Origin: Gammaproteobacteria bacterium
Lineage (GTDB): Bacteria > Pseudomonadota > Gammaproteobacteria > Granulosicoccales > Granulosicoccaceae
Reading direction: 5' to 3'
Assembly (NCBI GenBank): GCA_020444765.1
Contig: JAGRHW010000024.1
Coordinates: 1-17,611, forward strand
DNA: 17,611 bases
Numbering within the stretch: position 1 is the first letter of the stretch; each line of letters opens with the position of its first letter. Below the pieces are notes generated by a model. The model did not search any database, was not told the DNA's origin, and was given only the letters and a program-made list of their open reading frames with translations. The position numbers and the translations under genes were made by a program. This document shows positions 1-6,350 of this stretch, piece by piece.

Positions 1-204
1 AGTGTCTTTACCGGACAGTCCGCTGCTGGATTCCCGCCTGCGCGGGAATGACAAGCTAGGCAACATGTTTCAAGACAACCACTTCGTCATCCCCGAATGC
101 CTTTGTCGGGGATCCAGCGCTTCCACCGGACAGTCCGCAGCTGGATTCCCGCCTGCGCGGGAATGACGGGTGAGGCAACATGTTCCAGACAGCCACGTCG
201 TCAT
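1..204. repeat. Tandem ~115-bp palindromic repeat array, about 1.8 copies
   Basis: Two copies of one unit are visible. The CCGGACAGTCCGC block occurs at 11-23 and 126-138, and AGGCAACATGTT at 58-69 and 173-184, an offset of 115. Each unit holds a hairpin with stem ATTCCCGC/GCGGGAAT and loop CTGC (30-49 and 145-164). The complete copy also has an upstream hairpin ATCCCCGA/TCGGGGAT (89-113). Together these form an 84-bp composite element at 85-168 that begins CGTCAT and ends ATGACG, so the whole element is itself an imperfect palindrome. The array breaks off at 204 after CGTCAT. It may extend left of the window. It resembles REP/BIME-like or MITE-like elements; no protein is encoded. Confidence 0.85.
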
Positions 205-210
205 ACGCGC

Positions 211-243
211 AATAAAAAACCGACAGACCTTTCAGCCTGTCGG
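211..243 (-). terminator. Intrinsic terminator, minus strand
   Basis: A perfect 7-bp stem, CCGACAG at 220-226 and CTGTCGG at 237-243, has a 10-nt loop. Read on the minus strand it is followed directly by a run of six T (the A-tract at 214-219). The orientation serves a minus-strand transcript arriving from higher coordinates. The only open frame in position is the doubtful ORF at 275-487. It also separates the repeat array from the phosphate genes. Confidence 0.7.
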
Positions 244-637
244 AACTACCGATTTACACGTAATTACAACTTTGTCACTCGTAACAACTATCACCATCAA
301 GGCAGATATCCGGCCAGGGCATAGCATTCGGCAATCTTTGACCGTCTTCCAATACAAGCAGCACGGGTTCGGGCCAGTTTGTGGTCGCGAAAAAACGCCG
401 ACGTGACGCCCGCTCCCTGGAAACCCGGCCACCCAGATGCCGGCTCGGGGATACCGACCGGACAACACCTGTTCGTCGACTTTTCATTGTTTCGCCCTGC
501 CCTTTTACATAATCCGCTTAACTGCAGCCGTTCCCGGCCCGTGGCTTTTTTCCGCAACAAATTTATCGCGGCATTATGTCCTGAATATGTCGAGGACAAA
601 AAAATCGACGGTATTTCTACTGCACCAGCGCTTTCCC
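244..637. other. Intergenic stretch without a well-supported gene
   Basis: About 390 bp between the minus-strand terminator and the Pho box. Several short frames are open on both strands, but none shows a recognisable domain. Only the doubtful 275-487 frame has both a plausible start and a downstream terminator. No convincing tRNA, riboswitch or further repeat was seen. It may be decayed coding sequence. Confidence 0.5.
275..487 (-). CDS. Possible small hypothetical protein (70 aa), doubtful
   Basis: A 70-codon frame starts at ATG 485-487, with a purine-rich AGGGCG a few bases upstream, and stops at 275, 31 bp before the minus-strand terminator at 211-243. The N-terminal half is very rich in Arg and Ser and looks like out-of-frame sequence. 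The C-terminal half (about residues 33-70, FFATTNWPEPVLLVLEDGQR onward) has a more natural composition. I do not recognise it. It could be a real small protein, the eroded tail of a lost gene, or chance; overlapping frames are also open. The terminator just downstream is the main reason to list it. Confidence 0.25.
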   Translation of the reverse strand: MKSRRTGVVRSVSPSRHLGGRVSRERASRRRFFATTNWPEPVLLVLEDGQRLPNAMPWPDICLDGDSCYE

Positions 638-671
638 TTGTCACGAAAATGTAATCGGCGATTGTCATAGT
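638..671 (+). promoter_or_regulatory. Pho box plus -10 for the PstS-like gene
   Basis: Two direct half-sites, TTGTCAC (638-644) and ATGTAAT (649-655), are separated by the AT-rich linker GAAA. This gives the 11-bp period of the PhoB consensus CTGTCAT-N4-CTGTCAT; each half matches at 5 of 7 positions. Ten bases later is CATAGT (666-671), a 4/6 match to TATAAT, in the place where a PhoB-activated promoter lacking a -35 keeps its -10. The predicted transcript starts near 678 and reads into the gene at 711. The pstS promoter at 6233-6266 has the same 18 + 10 + 6 layout. Confidence 0.6.
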
Positions 672-710
672 AGCGCGGTAATTTTGCCTGCTGTAGGGAG
701 CATCGCTGTA

Positions 711-1247
711 ATGACCATCAACCCCAGAGCCTTGATGCTGGCGATCGCCATTCCGCTCAGCGCTTCCATATTGGCCGAGTCCCTGACTGTTGAAACAGTC
801 AGCCCATCTCACAGCGGCAAGTCCGATATTCTGACAAGCCTGGTCACGGACTGGTCAGCACATTTCAGCCGCCTTTATCCGGACACCACCCTCCGGGTTC
901 TCGATACAGATGCCGCTAACGCGCTGTTATCTCTCGGCGAAGGCGCCGCCGATATCAGCCCGATGAGCCAGGCGATCGAGGATGCCGAGCTGAAAGCCTT
1001 TACCAGAAGGTTCGGCTACGAGCCGACGCCGGTAAAAGTTGCCATAGCGCCACAAGACAAGCGTGATTCATCGAGCCGTTTCCTGTATGTTTATGTCAAC
1101 AAACAACCGGCAAAACCCCTGGCTGAGCCGGAGAGTCAATTCGTAAAACTGATTTTGTCCAGACTGGGGCAGGAAGCCGTTGCGAGCAGCGGTTATGAGC
1201 CGATACCGGAGAGCGTCGTTCATGCTGAACTGGAAAAAATCCTCTGA
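711..1247 (+). CDS. Shortened PstS-like periplasmic phosphate-binding protein
   Basis: A 178-residue exported protein. The start at ATG 711 is chosen because GGGAG lies at 697-701 and a clean signal peptide follows (residues 1 to about 22, ending SASILA). Residues 35-112 match the first lobe of PstS-like solute-binding proteins, including ADISPMSQAI and FGYEPTPVKVAIA. Residues 120-178 match the family's C-terminal segment (SRFLYVYVNKQPAKPL, LSRLGQEAV). The middle of the family, normally over 100 residues carrying most of the second lobe and an S-x-G-T-type phosphate-binding segment, is absent; the two parts join near residues 112-120. The frame is intact, so this is an internal deletion rather than a frameshift. 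Phosphate binding is therefore doubtful; scaffolding, sensing or non-function are all possible. It sits behind a Pho box and 22 bp before the 84-aa gene, probably as one transcript. Confidence 0.75.
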   Translation: MTINPRALMLAIAIPLSASILAESLTVETVSPSHSGKSDILTSLVTDWSAHFSRLYPDTTLRVLDTDAANALLSLGEGAADISPMSQAIEDAELKAFTRRFGYEPTPVKVAIAPQDKRDSSSRFLYVYVNKQPAKPLAEPESQFVKLILSRLGQEAVASSGYEPIPESVVHAELEKIL

Positions 1248-1269
1248 TAAAACCTGTGGTGACCTGGAT

Positions 1270-1524
1270 ATGACAATGACGCCGCTGGAAAAAGCCGAAA
1301 CACTCTACGATGAACTGGTCAGTTCGTATCAGGACGGGGACAAACGCGAAATACGCGCGGCCTCGAAGCTGCTGATGGTGGCGCTGGCAAAAATGCAGGA
1401 GCATGGCGGCTTCGGCTGGCAGGGCCTGGTCGAGGAATATCTGATCATCCTCAACAAGGACCCGCAAAAATTCCGCGACATGATGGATTCGAACCGCGGC
1501 CACAGTAAAAAATCCCTGAACTGA
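1270..1524 (+). CDS. Small conserved-looking hypothetical protein (84 aa)
   Basis: The start at ATG 1270 is preferred because TGGTGA at 1257-1262 lies 7 nt upstream; ATG 1276 and ATG 1222 are alternatives. The protein has no signal peptide, membrane segment or cysteine. It appears helical and charged, with an amphipathic block at residues 5-45 (LEKAETLYDELVSSY, then KLLMVALAKMQEHGG) and a second at residues 50-75. The tail is basic (SKKSLN). I do not recognise a family. It lies 22 bp after the shortened PstS-like gene, so co-transcription from the Pho box is likely. Its TGA directly abuts the stop of the convergent Fic-like gene. A cytoplasmic regulatory or adaptor role under phosphate stress would be guesswork. 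Confidence 0.65.
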   Translation: MTMTPLEKAETLYDELVSSYQDGDKREIRAASKLLMVALAKMQEHGGFGWQGLVEEYLIILNKDPQKFRDMMDSNRGHSKKSLN

Positions 1525-2223
1525 TCAGCAATCCATTTTCAGATATTTCGGATCGGAATATTGCTCAAAAAAACCGGCCAGCTCATGCGCCTTGCCTGCA
1601 AAACTGATCAGCATTCTCAGGCTGTTTTTCCGGTACTGGGTGACAGGCCTGGATATTTCATAAAACTCTCTGGAATTTTTTCCATCGAGCACGAAAGGCG
1701 CGTAACCGCGGCTCGCCAAAAGGTGCGTCAGCATCAAAACCGCGGTGCGGTGATTACCTTCGATAAACAACTGAGGATGACTGAGAACCCTTAAATACAA
1801 GCCTGACGCAAGCATCCAGACATTATCCCGCCGGTTCATACCCAGCCATTCCATCAGGCTGCCGAATCCGCCGGAATCCTCACCGTAAAAATGCTTTTCG
1901 GTCGCCACGATATGCTTGCGGTAGCGCCGCCTGCGATCCGGGTCGTCGCCGCACAAAACCAGCCTGTTCAGCTCCAGCACGGCATCGGAGTTTCCCGGGC
2001 TGAAAATATCGATTCCCGCCCTGAGATACTCGTCGACAGCAGTGTAACCACGGAGCATGTTATGCAGCACTTCTTCAGAAAGCGTGTCGCGCGGCTCTTT
2101 TAATTGCGCATTGACGCTGCTGAATCCGGCCTGCGCGGCCCGTAGCGATACTTCAATGGCAGACAGGTCGAGACGAAAATACGACAGCTCCTGATGACCG
2201 GATTGCAAACCGTTCTTGTTCAA
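1525..2223 (-). CDS. Fic-fold protein with degenerate catalytic motif
   Basis: A 232-residue cytoplasmic protein with a Fic-like core. The motif segment is at residues 149-160: HPQLFIEGNHRT. Aligned on Phe153, Glu155, Gly156, Asn157 and Arg159, the position of the catalytic His of canonical HxFx(D/E)GN(G/K)R is Gln151; His149 lies two residues too early. The second Arg of the GNGRxxR form is Val162. Fic proteins normally transfer AMP or other phosphate-containing groups to target hydroxyls, with His as base, so classical AMPylation is doubtful. No obvious (S/T)xxxE(G/N) inhibitory helix was seen. The start is TTG 2223 with AAAGGA about 11 nt upstream; no ATG is in frame nearby. It lies 109 bp after pstB on the same strand, with only a weak hairpin between, so read-through from the pst operon is possible. 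Confidence 0.8.
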   Translation of the reverse strand: MNKNGLQSGHQELSYFRLDLSAIEVSLRAAQAGFSSVNAQLKEPRDTLSEEVLHNMLRGYTAVDEYLRAGIDIFSPGNSDAVLELNRLVLCGDDPDRRRRYRKHIVATEKHFYGEDSGGFGSLMEWLGMNRRDNVWMLASGLYLRVLSHPQLFIEGNHRTAVLMLTHLLASRGYAPFVLDGKNSREFYEISRPVTQYRKNSLRMLISFAGKAHELAGFFEQYSDPKYLKMDC

Positions 2224-2332
2224 TTTGCAGACATTCCTTTGGTCTGACGCACCGCCTCTTCCGCAAAGTCAGAAGTGGCGATAACGGCACGAATCGGCGT
2301 AACAACGGATAAGCAAGGCAATCCGTGTTTCC

Positions 2333-3166
2333 TCAGCTGAACTCGCCGGCTACATATTCCTTGGTCAATTTCTGTTTCGGGTCTTCAAATATCTGCTGGG
2401 TCTCGCCCATTTCAACCAGATAACCGGTCCTGCCGCCTTCGGAGATATCCACACCGAAAAAGCAGGTGGTATCGGCGACCCGCATGGCCTGTTGCATATT
2501 ATGCGTAACCAGCGCAACCGAATAGGTTTCCTTGAGTTCCAGCATCAGCTCTTCGACCTGGCGCGTGGCGATCGGGTCCAGCGCCGAACACGGCTCGTCC
2601 ATCAACAACACATCGGGCTCGGTAGCAATCGCGCGGGCGATACACAGCCGCTGCTGCTGACCGCCTGACAGGGACAGACCGCTGTTTTTCAGCTTGTCCT
2701 TGACTTCTTTCCAGAGCGCGGATTTTTCCAGCGCCATCTGCACGCGTTCTTCGATATCGCCTTTGTAGCGATTCAGGCGCAGGCCGAAGGCAACATTGTC
2801 GAAGATACTCATGGAAAAGGGGTTCGGCTGTTGGAAAACCATGCCGATATAGCGGCGTACGATAACCGGATCTATATTCTTGTTATAGATATTCTGCCCG
2901 TGATAAGTCACTTCACCTTCCAGGCGGAATGTCTTGATCAGGTCATTCATACGGTTAAGGCTGCGCAAAACGGTACTTTTACCGCAGCCGGACGGACCGA
3001 TAAAGCCGGTAATCTTCTTTTTCGCGATCGGCACCCTGCTCTCACGCACAGCCAGGAAATCCCCGTAGAATATTTTTTTGACGTCGCAATCTATGACAAC
3101 ATCATCCTTGGTTTGGGCTACCGGTGGCAGTGGTTTGCTGGCCGGTCGTTCAGCGGTAAGCATCAT
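2333..3166 (-). CDS. pstB: Phosphate ABC transporter ATP-binding protein PstB
   Basis: The 277-residue ATPase of the high-affinity phosphate importer, working at the inner membrane with PstA and PstC. Walker A is GPSGCGKS at residues 57-64, the Q-loop Gln is at 112, the ABC signature LSGGQQQR at 166-173, Walker B VLLMDE at 186-191 and the switch His at 222. The length is slightly above the usual ~255-260 because of an N-terminal extension of about 20 residues. GGAG lies 8 nt before ATG 3166; ATG 3163 is an equally possible start. It begins 22 bp after pstA. phoU, which usually follows pstB in Gammaproteobacteria, is not here: the next gene is the Fic-like ORF. Confidence 0.97.
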   Translation of the reverse strand: MMLTAERPASKPLPPVAQTKDDVVIDCDVKKIFYGDFLAVRESRVPIAKKKITGFIGPSGCGKSTVLRSLNRMNDLIKTFRLEGEVTYHGQNIYNKNIDPVIVRRYIGMVFQQPNPFSMSIFDNVAFGLRLNRYKGDIEERVQMALEKSALWKEVKDKLKNSGLSLSGGQQQRLCIARAIATEPDVLLMDEPCSALDPIATRQVEELMLELKETYSVALVTHNMQQAMRVADTTCFFGVDISEGGRTGYLVEMGETQQIFEDPKQKLTKEYVAGEFS

Positions 3167-3188
3167 TCAATTTACTCCGTATTTTTTA

Positions 3189-4079
3189 CTAAATTCTGGA
3201 TTTGCCGAGCAAACGGGCAAGGATATTAAAGATCAGTACAATCAACACCAGTACCAATGACGCCGCCCAGGCCAGCTCAATCTGATTTTCAAAAGGCATG
3301 GCGGAAAAGTTATAAATAAGTATCGACAGCGAGGCCGTCGGTTCAGCCAGTTCGGACAGATAATAATTGCTGAACAACGCGGTAAACAGCAGAGGCGCCG
3401 ACTCACCGGCTGCGCCGGCCACGGCCAGCATGACGCCGGTCAGGATACCGGACAAGCCGGTCGGCAAGACGACCTTCAGGATAACCTGGGTACGCGTGCA
3501 TCCCATCCCGTAAGCAGCGTCCTTGATACGCTGGGGCACTTGCTTCATCGCCTCTTCCGCCGCGAGCACTACGGTCGGCAGCATCAATACCGCAAGCGCG
3601 AGACCACCCGCGATAGCGGAATACCCGAAATTAATTACCAGCACCGCGTATACAAAAACACCGGCCAGAATCGACGGGAAACCAGTCAGGGTTTTGGCAA
3701 GAAAGCGCGCGGTCGACGCGGTACGACTTTGAGGATCGAGAATCGACAGATAAACCGCAGCCAGAATACCGATAGGTATGCTGATCAGGCCCGCAATCAA
3801 CACCATGACCAAGGTGCCGAGTATTGCATTACCAAAACCGCCGCCCATTTCAAAGCCCGCCGGCGGCAGCGCAGTCAGCGTTTCCCAATTGATACGTGCG
3901 CCACCCTTGATCAGCAGCATATAAATGACCGAACACAGCGGCACGGCTGCCAGCGCCGCAGCAAACCAGGTCAGCGCAGTCAGGATAAAGTTTTTCATGG
4001 AGCGGCGCTCGAACAACTGCCGTTCGAGCTTCGGCAAGCCCATGATCGCCGTCGGTGACTGGAAAGGTTCCTGTTTCAT
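3189..4079 (-). CDS. pstA: Phosphate ABC transporter permease PstA
   Basis: A 296-residue inner-membrane permease that forms the phosphate channel with PstC. About six hydrophobic segments are visible, the first at about residues 29-57. The permease (EAA-type) loop that contacts PstB is evident at KDAAYGMGCTRTQVILKVVL, followed by LPTGLSGILTGVMLAVAGAA. The N-terminal cytoplasmic tail of ~28 residues and the length are normal for the family. Its ATG overlaps the pstC stop by one base (TAATG around 4079), indicating translational coupling. The family assignment rests on these motifs and the operon order. Confidence 0.96.
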   Translation of the reverse strand: MKQEPFQSPTAIMGLPKLERQLFERRSMKNFILTALTWFAAALAAVPLCSVIYMLLIKGGARINWETLTALPPAGFEMGGGFGNAILGTLVMVLIAGLISIPIGILAAVYLSILDPQSRTASTARFLAKTLTGFPSILAGVFVYAVLVINFGYSAIAGGLALAVLMLPTVVLAAEEAMKQVPQRIKDAAYGMGCTRTQVILKVVLPTGLSGILTGVMLAVAGAAGESAPLLFTALFSNYYLSELAEPTASLSILIYNFSAMPFENQIELAWAASLVLVLIVLIFNILARLLGKSRI

Positions 4080-5059
4080 TATGCTTTACCCTCGAATTTC
4101 CTGACCGTGTATTGCTGTATGGCAAGCCCGATAACATTGACCACCAGGGTGATGGTCAACAGCACCAGCGCCGCATACATCAGTGCCTGGACTTCCACAC
4201 CGCCGGCTTCCGGAAAGCTCGATGCCAGCAGCGAGGCCAGCGTATTGGCCGGCGCAAACAGCGATGCACTGATCTGGTTGCTGTTACCGATCAACATCGC
4301 CAGCGCCATGGTTTCACCCAGCGCGCGACCAAAACCAAGCACCAGCGCAGCCAGAATGCCTGAGGAGGCAGTCGGCAACATAACCTTGAGAATCGCCTCC
4401 CAGCGGGTCGTGCCCATGCCGTACGCGGCTTCCTTGACCTTATAGGGTATGCGTCGGAACGCATCGGCGGAGATCGCCGCCACGGTCGGCAGAATCATGA
4501 TCGCCAGCACCAGCGCGGCCGGCGCCAGACCGGGACCGTTAAGCTCGGTACCGAACAGGGGCACCATGCCCAGATGCGTGTGCAGCCAGTCAGCAACAGG
4601 CCGCAACATCGGAATCAGCACATAGATACCCCAGAGACCGTAAACAACCGACGGGATTGCCGCCAGCAGTTCAACGATGGTGCGGAAGATCGCGGCAAGC
4701 CGCAGATCGATAAAATCCTGGGTAAGAAAAATGGCAATCGAGATCCCCAGCACGCCGCCGATCAACAAGGCAAGCAAGGAACTGTACAGGGTTCCCCAGA
4801 TTTCCGGCAACACGCCGAACTGCTCGCGCACTGCATCCCACGTCGTGCCGGTTATAAAGCCTAACCCGTACTCGCTTATTGCAGGCATGGCCTGACCACC
4901 GATCTCCCACAATATGTAAGCCATCAGCAGAATTATCATCATCGCCGCGCCGTAGGCTATGGCGCGAAACAATACATCTCCGGCATAGTCGCCGGTACTG
5001 GGCGGCGCAGTAACCGAGCCGGTACTGTACGCCTCTGAGAACGGGTTGGTAATTGCCAT
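4079..5059 (-). CDS. pstC: Phosphate ABC transporter permease PstC
   Basis: A 326-residue inner-membrane permease, partner of PstA. It shows a first membrane segment near residues 30-50 (AIAYGAAMMIILLMAYILWE), a periplasmic loop with WDAVREQFGVLPEIWGTLYS, and the permease (EAA-type) loop VKEAAYGMGTTRWEAILKVM followed by LPTASSGILAA. The start at ATG 5059 is preferred over the in-frame TTG one codon upstream, because AGGA lies 7 nt before the ATG. It is separated from pstS by 79 bp that contain a strong 15-bp hairpin, so pstCAB expression probably runs below that of pstS. Confidence 0.96.
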   Translation of the reverse strand: MAITNPFSEAYSTGSVTAPPSTGDYAGDVLFRAIAYGAAMMIILLMAYILWEIGGQAMPAISEYGLGFITGTTWDAVREQFGVLPEIWGTLYSSLLALLIGGVLGISIAIFLTQDFIDLRLAAIFRTIVELLAAIPSVVYGLWGIYVLIPMLRPVADWLHTHLGMVPLFGTELNGPGLAPAALVLAIMILPTVAAISADAFRRIPYKVKEAAYGMGTTRWEAILKVMLPTASSGILAALVLGFGRALGETMALAMLIGNSNQISASLFAPANTLASLLASSFPEAGGVEVQALMYAALVLLTITLVVNVIGLAIQQYTVRKFEGKA

Positions 5060-5084
5060 CAAGAAATCCTGTTTGCTTTCAATG

Positions 5085-5118
5085 GAAAAATCCGGGCTTA
5101 TACAAGCCCGGATTTTTC
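5085..5118 (-). terminator. Strong hairpin terminator/attenuator between pstS and pstC
   Basis: A perfect 15-bp inverted repeat (5085-5099 with 5104-5118) with a 4-nt loop sits 21 bp after the pstS stop. The stem core is TCCGGGCTT/AAGCCCGGA and its outer arms are A5/T5 tracts, so it has a U-tract on either strand. On the minus strand it should end most pstS transcripts and let a fraction continue into pstCAB, or act as a 3' stabiliser. Abundant PstS relative to the membrane complex is the known stoichiometric need. Confidence 0.85.
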
Positions 5119-5138
5119 CTCATCGGTATAGGGAGCGC

Positions 5139-6197
5139 TTACTGGATAAATTCAGCAGCAGCTCTTACTTTTTCAATCACGCTTTCCGGCATCGGGATAT
5201 AACCCAGAGCGTCAGCACTTTTTTGCCCTTCGGTGAGGCTGAACTCAACCATGTCACGCAGGGCTTTGGCTTTTTCGTCATCCTGATCTTTGTAGAAAAT
5301 CATCCAGGTGTAACTGGCGACCGGATAAGCGTCAGCACCTTCCGGATCAGTTGCCCAGGCAATCAGGTTAGGCACATCACTGCCGGGCAGCGTGCCTTCA
5401 GGGAATTCCGTGCCGGCCAGCGCCGCAGCACCTGACTCGGAACCCGGAGCAACGAATTCACCCGCTTTGTTTTGCAGCATCGCAACACCTTCCCAACCGG
5501 TCAGCTTGGCATAGCCGTACTCGATGTAACCGATCGCACCCGGCGTTTGCTTGATAGTGGCGGTAATGCCGTCGTTCTTGGGGGATTTGACGAACTTGTC
5601 GCTCTTCGGCCACTGCGGCGACTTGCCTTTGCCGATCGACGAATTGAACTCTTCGTTGATCGCCGCCAGGTGGCTGGTAAAGACATAAGTCGTACCACTG
5701 GAATCGGAACGCACAACAACCGTGATCGGCTGATCGGGCAGCTCAACGCCGGGGTTTGCAGCAGCAATTGCCGGATCGTTCCATTTGGTGATCTTGCCCA
5801 TGAAGATTGCCGGATAAACGTCACGCGGCAACTTCAGATCGGCAACGCCTTCGAGGTTGTAGGCCAGCACGACTTCGCCGGCGGTCATCGGCAACAGAAC
5901 CGCGTTATTGCCGGCTTTGGCCAGCTCTTCTTCGTTCATCGCTGCATCGCTGGCAGCAAAATCGACGGTTTTGTTGATAAAGTCCTGGATTCCGCCACCA
6001 CTGCCCTTGGCCTGGTAGTCGATGCGCACGCCATCATTGACAGCGCTGAAATCCTTGAACCATTTTGAGTAAATCGGAAACGGGAAACTCGCGCCCGAGC
6101 CAATCAGCTTGACTTCGGCGAAAGCCCCGGAAGACAGCGTAGCTGTCACGACAAGCGCACCAAAGAGAGTGGCTCTGGATAACAAAGCGTGTTTCAT
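5139..6197 (-). CDS. pstS: Periplasmic phosphate-binding protein PstS
   Basis: A 352-residue substrate-binding protein of the phosphate importer. A Sec signal peptide covers residues 1-27, ending SGAFA before EVKLIG. The phosphate-binding segments typical of the family are present: GSGASFPFPIYSKWF (33-47), GSGGGIQDF (66-74), DFAASD (79-84) and RSDSSGTTYVFTSHL (163-177). The length is usual for full PstS, in contrast to the shortened paralogue at 711-1247. AGGAGT at 6207-6212 lies 9 nt before the ATG. The gene leads the pstSCAB operon and has a Pho-box promoter at 6233-6266; a strong hairpin follows its stop. Confidence 0.97.
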   Translation of the reverse strand: MKHALLSRATLFGALVVTATLSSGAFAEVKLIGSGASFPFPIYSKWFKDFSAVNDGVRIDYQAKGSGGGIQDFINKTVDFAASDAAMNEEELAKAGNNAVLLPMTAGEVVLAYNLEGVADLKLPRDVYPAIFMGKITKWNDPAIAAANPGVELPDQPITVVVRSDSSGTTYVFTSHLAAINEEFNSSIGKGKSPQWPKSDKFVKSPKNDGITATIKQTPGAIGYIEYGYAKLTGWEGVAMLQNKAGEFVAPGSESGAAALAGTEFPEGTLPGSDVPNLIAWATDPEGADAYPVASYTWMIFYKDQDDEKAKALRDMVEFSLTEGQKSADALGYIPMPESVIEKVRAAAEFIQ

Positions 6198-6232
6198 TGA
6201 GTTTGGACTCCTGAAGTTGCATGAGTCCGCGC

Positions 6233-6279
6233 AATATAGCCAGCTAATATTTCAAATTCGTTACACGGATGGTTACACG
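6233..6279 (-). promoter_or_regulatory. Pho-box promoter of pstS, with an extra half-site
   Basis: Read on the minus strand, GTGTAAC (6260-6266), linker GAAT and TTGAAAT (6249-6255) form an 18-bp direct repeat of 11-bp period, followed after 10 bp by TATATT (6233-6238) as -10. A further exact copy of the upstream half-site, CGTGTAAC at 6272-6279, sits 12 bp upstream of the copy at 6260-6267, one base off the canonical period. The predicted start near 6226 would give a ~29-nt leader. The location directly before pstS and the match to the layout at 638-671 argue for PhoB control. Confidence 0.6.
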
Positions 6280-6350
6280 CTCACCGGCGGCCGGCGCGAG
6301 CAATGTCGAGGCAATCTGAAGTGCTGTCGCCCCGTATCGGGCAAAACGGC

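Noticed and set aside
1..204. CRISPR array
   Set aside because: The repeats are long, internally palindromic and few, the intervening flank is itself duplicated, and no cas gene is nearby.
297..812. 171-aa minus-strand frame upstream of the PstS-like gene
   Set aside because: It overlaps the Pho box and the start of the plus-strand gene, lacks any recognisable domain, and its composition looks like a shadow frame.
2305..2326. Terminator after pstB (ACGGAT/ATCCGT)
   Set aside because: The stem is only 6 bp with a 10-nt loop and a poor T-tract; too weak to call.
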